Source: an uncultured Oscillospiraceae bacterium
GTDB lineage: Bacteria; Bacillota; Clostridia; Oscillospirales; Oscillospiraceae
NCBI GenBank assembly: GCA_944385065.1
Contig: CALWVX010000061.1
Location: 1-9,333 of the forward strand
Reading direction: 5' to 3'
Length of the DNA stretch: 9,333 bases
The position numbers and the translations under genes are program-made. A model generated the notes under the pieces. It was given only the letters and a program-made list of their open reading frames with translations. It was not told the DNA's origin and did not search any database. Shown piece after piece: positions 7,115 to 9,333 of the stretch; positions within the stretch are counted from its first letter, which is position 1, and the number at the start of each line of letters is the position of its first letter.

Positions 7115-7143
7115 TTGACTTTTCTCTGTTCATCCCATACAAT
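7115..7143 (+). promoter_or_regulatory. Promoter of the lipoprotein gene at 7207
   Basis: TTGACT (7115-7120) and TACAAT (7138-7143) are spaced by 17 bp, each one mismatch from consensus. The -35 box lies 2 bp from the -35 box of the divergent niaR promoter, so polymerase bound at one should hinder the other. The leader would be about 57 bases. Confidence 0.8.
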
Positions 7144-7206
7144 GATTGCGTAAGCTCCGGAAATTGCGGAGAAAGGCAAAATTGGGAAAAAGGAGAACTG
7201 GTGTAA

Positions 7207-7881
7207 ATGGGGAAAAAGTTATGCGCGGCTTTGCTGATGGCCGCCGCTCTGCTGGGGCTGACCGCCTGCCAGAGCATTACGGACGACGCCACGGTTTTCG
7301 TCCAGGGGGAGCTGGATGCCACCTATCTGGGGCAGTTTGACCAGGACTATATCGACGTGGTGGCAGACATGACCGAGGAGGACGCGCAGGAGAAGTACGA
7401 CTATAACATCGAGGCGGAGGCCCAGTACTTTCTGTCCTATCTGGCGGTGGAGATGCCCACCGACGCGGTGACTCAGCGGGCCCAGGAGCTGGTGGCGGAG
7501 ATTTATTCCAACGCCCAGTACACGGTGGCACAGGCCGAGCAGCTCAAGAGCGGCGACATTGCTGTGGAGGTCACCGTCTCCCCCATTGAGATCATGCCTC
7601 TGATCACCACGGAGTTTATGCAGGAGACCTGGTATTCCGTGCTGGACAGCAACGGGGTTACCACCCAGGAGCAGCTGGACGAGCAGTTCCAGGCCATGGA
7701 TGAGGCGTATGCCATGGCCCTGATGGACGAGGTGGAGCGGGTCATGCCCGAACTTACCTATGGGACGGATCAGGTGATCATGCTCCAGATGAAGGAGGAG
7801 GACGGCTACTACTCTCTGGTGGAGACTGGGCTGCAGAAGCTGGACGAAGTCATGATCGACTACTACGGTACTTACGCGTAA
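7207..7881 (+). CDS. Putative lipoprotein of unknown function
   Basis: This 224-aa protein has a clear lipoprotein signal: MGKK, a hydrophobic stretch, and lipobox LTAC with Cys21 as lipidation site. The mature part is acidic, predicted mostly helical, and rich in Glu, Gln, Asp and Tyr, with no transmembrane helix or catalytic motif that I recognise. The general look, including the opening TVFVQGELDATYLGQFDQDY (29-48), recalls small clostridial lipoproteins annotated only with DUFs (for example DUF5105), but I cannot confirm membership. AGGAG (7191-7195) lies 11 bases before the ATG, slightly far; no better start exists because the nearby GTG at 7201 runs straight into TAA. It has its own promoter and terminator, so it is monocistronic, and it diverges from niaR. 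It should sit on the outer face of the cytoplasmic membrane. Confidence 0.85.
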   Translation: MGKKLCAALLMAAALLGLTACQSITDDATVFVQGELDATYLGQFDQDYIDVVADMTEEDAQEKYDYNIEAEAQYFLSYLAVEMPTDAVTQRAQELVAEIYSNAQYTVAQAEQLKSGDIAVEVTVSPIEIMPLITTEFMQETWYSVLDSNGVTTQEQLDEQFQAMDEAYAMALMDEVERVMPELTYGTDQVIMLQMKEEDGYYSLVETGLQKLDEVMIDYYGTYA

Positions 7882-7902
7882 CGACAACGGAAACGGACCA
7901 GA

Positions 7903-7942
7903 AGAGGGGCGGCAGCGCTGGGTACGGCGCTGCCGCCCCTTT
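7903..7942. terminator. Bidirectional terminator between the lipoprotein gene and the nitroreductase gene
   Basis: A perfect 14-bp stem AGGGGCGGCAGCGC (7905-7918) pairs with 7927-7940 across an 8-base loop, and can be extended by an A-T and a G-T pair. It lies between two convergent genes, 23 bases after the lipoprotein stop and 17 bases beyond the nitroreductase stop. T-rich tails are weak on both sides (TTTGACGGCGTTTT on the plus side). Confidence 0.75.
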
Positions 7943-7957
7943 GACGGCGTTTTGTGG

Positions 7958-8623
7958 TCAGGCCCACTGGAATTGTTCCGGTCCGGCCCCCAGCTCGAAG
8001 TGATATTTGGCGATTCCCAAATCAATTTTACTGTAAAAGCCCAGCCCCGCCTTCGCTTTTACCGTGCTGCCCTCCAGGGTGAAGACAAATTTCTGCTGAT
8101 TCATGGCCGTGGGGGCGAGCAGAGCCGCGTCCACGCCCCGCAGGAACCAGTCCGGAGGAGCCGCCTGCGCGCGCATCACGGCGCTTCTCGGCTTGGACTT
8201 GTGGGGGACGCCCTGGGTTGCTCCATAGCCGATGGTGATGACAAGACACAATTTTTCTCCGCTGTTGAGCGGAACCGCCGCCTTCCCCTTGCTGTAGGTC
8301 AGAGCGACCCAGCAGGTATTCAGCCCAAGCGTCTGGGCATAGAGGACGACTTTTTCTCCGTAATAGCCGCATGTTTCCTCCAGCTCAGCGCCGGGTTTCC
8401 CGGCGAGCACGATATAATTCCGGACCCCGGAGAATTTCCCGTATCGGGCCATGAGCCCGGAAAAAGCGCCGGGCTCATTTAAGACAAGCTGCAGGTGCAG
8501 TCCGCTCTCCCGGCTGCACTGTGCGAGGAAGGACTGGAGCTTCTCCTTCGTCTCCCCCTCGATGGGGCGATCCTGATAGGACCGGACCGAGTGCCGGTCC
8601 TGCATTGCCTGGAACAGATCCAT
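7958..8623 (-). CDS. Nitroreductase-family flavoprotein (TM1586-like)
   Basis: This encodes a 221-aa protein expected to bind FMN and reduce substrates with NAD(P)H; the physiological substrate is unknown. The N-terminal RHSVRSYQDRPIE (10-22) is the family's phosphate-binding Arg/Ser/Arg motif, and ETCGYYGEKVVLYAQTLGLN (83-102) is the conserved helix before the central strand, followed by CWV. The APTAMNQQKFVF motif (170-181), which follows the Arg motif closely in classical nitroreductases, here lies in the second half. That rearranged order is the mark of the putative TM nitroreductase (TM1586) subgroup. AGGAGG lies 8 bases upstream of the ATG. It starts 42 bases after the arsR stop and shares no separate obvious promoter, so it is probably the second gene of that operon and under its control. 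Confidence 0.88.
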   Translation of the reverse strand: MDLFQAMQDRHSVRSYQDRPIEGETKEKLQSFLAQCSRESGLHLQLVLNEPGAFSGLMARYGKFSGVRNYIVLAGKPGAELEETCGYYGEKVVLYAQTLGLNTCWVALTYSKGKAAVPLNSGEKLCLVITIGYGATQGVPHKSKPRSAVMRAQAAPPDWFLRGVDAALLAPTAMNQQKFVFTLEGSTVKAKAGLGFYSKIDLGIAKYHFELGAGPEQFQWA

Positions 8624-8665
8624 TTGAGATTCCTCCTATGATTTTCCGATTCATCTCCGCCGCCC

Positions 8666-9019
8666 CTAATCGCCGCTGCGGTCGGGGACGTTCTTCATGA
8701 ACTCTTTCACGTCGCAGAACAGGGTGATCAGATGGTTCAACTGGCTTGCGTCGGGATCCAGGTAGTAGTAAACGCAGGTGCCCTCCTTTCGGCTTTTGAC
8801 AAACCCTGCGTCCTTCAGAATCTGGAGGTGGTGGGACACGGCCGGGCGGGAGAGATTGGTCTGCCTTGCAATCTCAATGGCGCGGCTTCCGCTGCACTGG
8901 CTCTGCAGCATGATGCACAGCAGATGCTGCCGTGTCTCGTCTCCCAGAGCGGTTAATATTTTCCGGCAGGCCTTGAATTCACGCTCCAGCCGCCGGACGT
9001 CTTCCAGTGTGTTTTCCAT
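8666..9019 (-). CDS. ArsR/SmtB-family winged-helix repressor
   Basis: This encodes a 117-aa protein of normal ArsR length. The winged helix-turn-helix is clear: ALGDETRQHLLCIML (24-38), recognition region EIARQTNLSRPAVSHHLQIL (49-68), then the wing DAGFVKSRKEGTCVYYYLD (70-88). The classical metal motif CVC in helix 3 is absent. Cysteines occur at 18, 35, 42, 82 and 102, so sensing by thiol oxidation or by a non-classical metal site is possible but not shown. GGAGG lies 8 bases before the ATG. It is first in a two-gene operon with the nitroreductase and probably represses both genes. The second half (about 89-117) is a dimerisation helix. The inducer cannot be told from sequence. Confidence 0.9.
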   Translation of the reverse strand: MENTLEDVRRLEREFKACRKILTALGDETRQHLLCIMLQSQCSGSRAIEIARQTNLSRPAVSHHLQILKDAGFVKSRKEGTCVYYYLDPDASQLNHLITLFCDVKEFMKNVPDRSGD

Positions 9020-9032
9020 GTGCGCCGCCTCC

Positions 9033-9056
9033 GTTCGTTGAAACGCTTGAACAAAC
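9033..9056. promoter_or_regulatory. Candidate ArsR operator over the arsR start site
   Basis: GTTCGTT (9033-9039) and AACAAAC (9050-9056) form an inverted repeat with six of seven pairs matching and a 10-base spacer; two direct TTGAA copies lie between and within the arms. It sits immediately downstream of the arsR -10 box and covers the expected transcript start, as expected for an autoregulated ArsR-type repressor. Assignment rests on position and symmetry only. Confidence 0.45.
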
Positions 9057-9058
9057 TA

Positions 9059-9067
9059 AGTATAGCA
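9059..9067 (-). promoter_or_regulatory. Extended -10 promoter of the arsR-nitroreductase operon
   Basis: On the minus strand TGCTATACT (9067-9059) gives -10 TATACT preceded by the TGn extended element. No good -35 box is found at the usual distance, which the extended -10 could compensate for. The transcript would start near 9052, within the inverted repeat at 9033-9056. Confidence 0.6.
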
Positions 9068-9184
9068 TATTTTTAGGCAGACAGAGCATCGGGAAAGAAA
9101 ATCGAGACACTTGCATGTCCGCGGCTCTGCCGCCGGGGCGAAAGGCGGAGCGCGCCGGCCGCAGGCAGAATTTCCGGGGAAACC

Positions 9185-9213
9185 TTGACTTTTTCCGCTC
9201 GGCCCCATACAAT
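9185..9213 (+). promoter_or_regulatory. Promoter of the downstream gene (probable proS)
   Basis: TTGACT (9185-9190) and TACAAT (9208-9213) are 17 bp apart, a strong sigma-A promoter. It matches the promoter at 7115-7143 at 21 of 29 positions, including both ends. The leader to the ATG at 9275 would be about 55 bases, too short for a T-box riboswitch. Confidence 0.85.
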
Positions 9214-9219
9214 ATGGGG
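9203..9219. repeat. Perfect palindrome overlapping the -10 box of the proS promoter
   Basis: CCCCATA (9203-9209) and TATGGGG (9213-9219) form a perfect 7-bp inverted repeat with a 3-base CAA centre, and the -10 box TACAAT is embedded in it. It has the shape of a dimeric repressor site but could be coincidental. A second small hairpin, GCCCC-TCC-GGGGC (9233-9245), follows in the leader 29 bases before the start codon. Confidence 0.5.
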
Positions 9220-9274
9220 TACGGGAAATTTGGCCCCTCCGGGGCAATTATCATCAATAAAGGACTGAGACAAT

Positions 9275-9333
9275 ATGGCGAAGGACCCCAATCAGAAGAA
9301 GCAGGTGGAGCAGATCACCGACATGGAGGTGGA
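9275..9333 (+). CDS. proS: Probable prolyl-tRNA synthetase, N-terminal fragment
   Basis: Only 19 complete codons lie in the window (MAKDPNQKKQVEQITDMEV, then a partial codon). The pattern MAKxxKxVExITxMxvDF is, from memory, how archaeal/eukaryotic-type class II prolyl-tRNA synthetases of clostridia begin. That enzyme charges tRNA-Pro with proline in the cytoplasm. AAAGGA (9259-9264) lies 10 bases upstream of the ATG and a strong promoter precedes it. The gene is cut by the window end, so the identification rests on a short stretch and should be treated as likely rather than certain. Confidence 0.65.
   Translation, partial: MAKDPNQKKQVEQITDMEV

Noticed and set aside
7032..7322. N-terminal extension of niaR up to 7322
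   Set aside because: It would run through the niaR promoter and leader hairpin and overlap the divergent lipoprotein gene. The TTG at 7031 has a strong ribosome-binding site and matches family length.
9121..9165. GC-rich stretch with several short hairpins between arsR and the proS promoter, considered as a small RNA
   Set aside because: Stems are short and mutually exclusive (for example GCGGC-TCT-GCCGC against CCGCC/GGCGG). There is no matching promoter plus terminator and no resemblance to a known RNA family.
9214..9274. T-box riboswitch in the proS leader
   Set aside because: The leader is only about 55 bases and lacks the T-box sequence and the stem I specifier loop.
1..9333. CRISPR array, insertion sequence, tRNA or prophage signals
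   Set aside because: No regularly spaced repeats, transposase or integrase motifs, terminal inverted repeats or tRNA-like cloverleaf were seen; all sizeable stretches are covered by ordinary genes.

Overview
The window looks like chromosomal DNA of a GC-rich, low-sporulation-type clostridium of the Oscillospiraceae (Flavonifractor/Lawsonibacter/Pseudoflavonifractor-like gut Firmicute). This is inferred from strong Shine-Dalgarno sites (GGAGG) before every gene, consensus sigma-A promoters with 17-bp spacers, GTG/TTG starts, GC-rich coding sequence, a NiaR-type niacin regulator and the N-terminus of an archaeal/eukaryotic-type prolyl-tRNA synthetase. No rRNA, tRNA, CRISPR array or insertion sequence was seen.

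Layout. (1) Positions 1-31: a terminator of an upstream gene that lies outside the window. (2) Positions 93-6480: one plus-strand operon with a near-perfect promoter, a 34-bp nested palindromic operator directly after the -10 box, and four tightly packed genes. These are a TetR-family repressor, a TolC/OMF-like exported coiled-coil protein, an HlyD/AcrA-like lipoprotein adaptor and an AcrB-like RND permease. The operon ends in a strong hairpin. (3) Positions 6504-7881: minus-strand niaR (3H-domain NAD-biosynthesis regulator) and a divergent plus-strand lipoprotein of unknown function, whose promoters have -35 boxes only 2 bp apart. (4) Positions 7903-9064: a shared convergent terminator, then a minus-strand arsR-type repressor plus nitroreductase operon with its own promoter and candidate operator. 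(5) Positions 9185-9333: the promoter and first 19 codons of a gene that is probably proS, running off the window.

How they fit together. The first operon reads as a self-regulated efflux unit: the TetR protein probably binds the operator over its own start site and represses itself and the pump until a ligand releases it. The adaptor and permease form the export machine. The surprising part is the TolC-like third component in a lineage expected to lack an outer membrane. The ArsR/nitroreductase pair resembles a small stress- or thiol-responsive redox operon. niaR, the unknown lipoprotein and proS look like ordinary chromosomal neighbours. The most notable points are the tripartite pump in a presumed monoderm, its two-palindrome operator, the altered proton-relay residues of the permease, and the back-to-back niaR/lipoprotein promoters.
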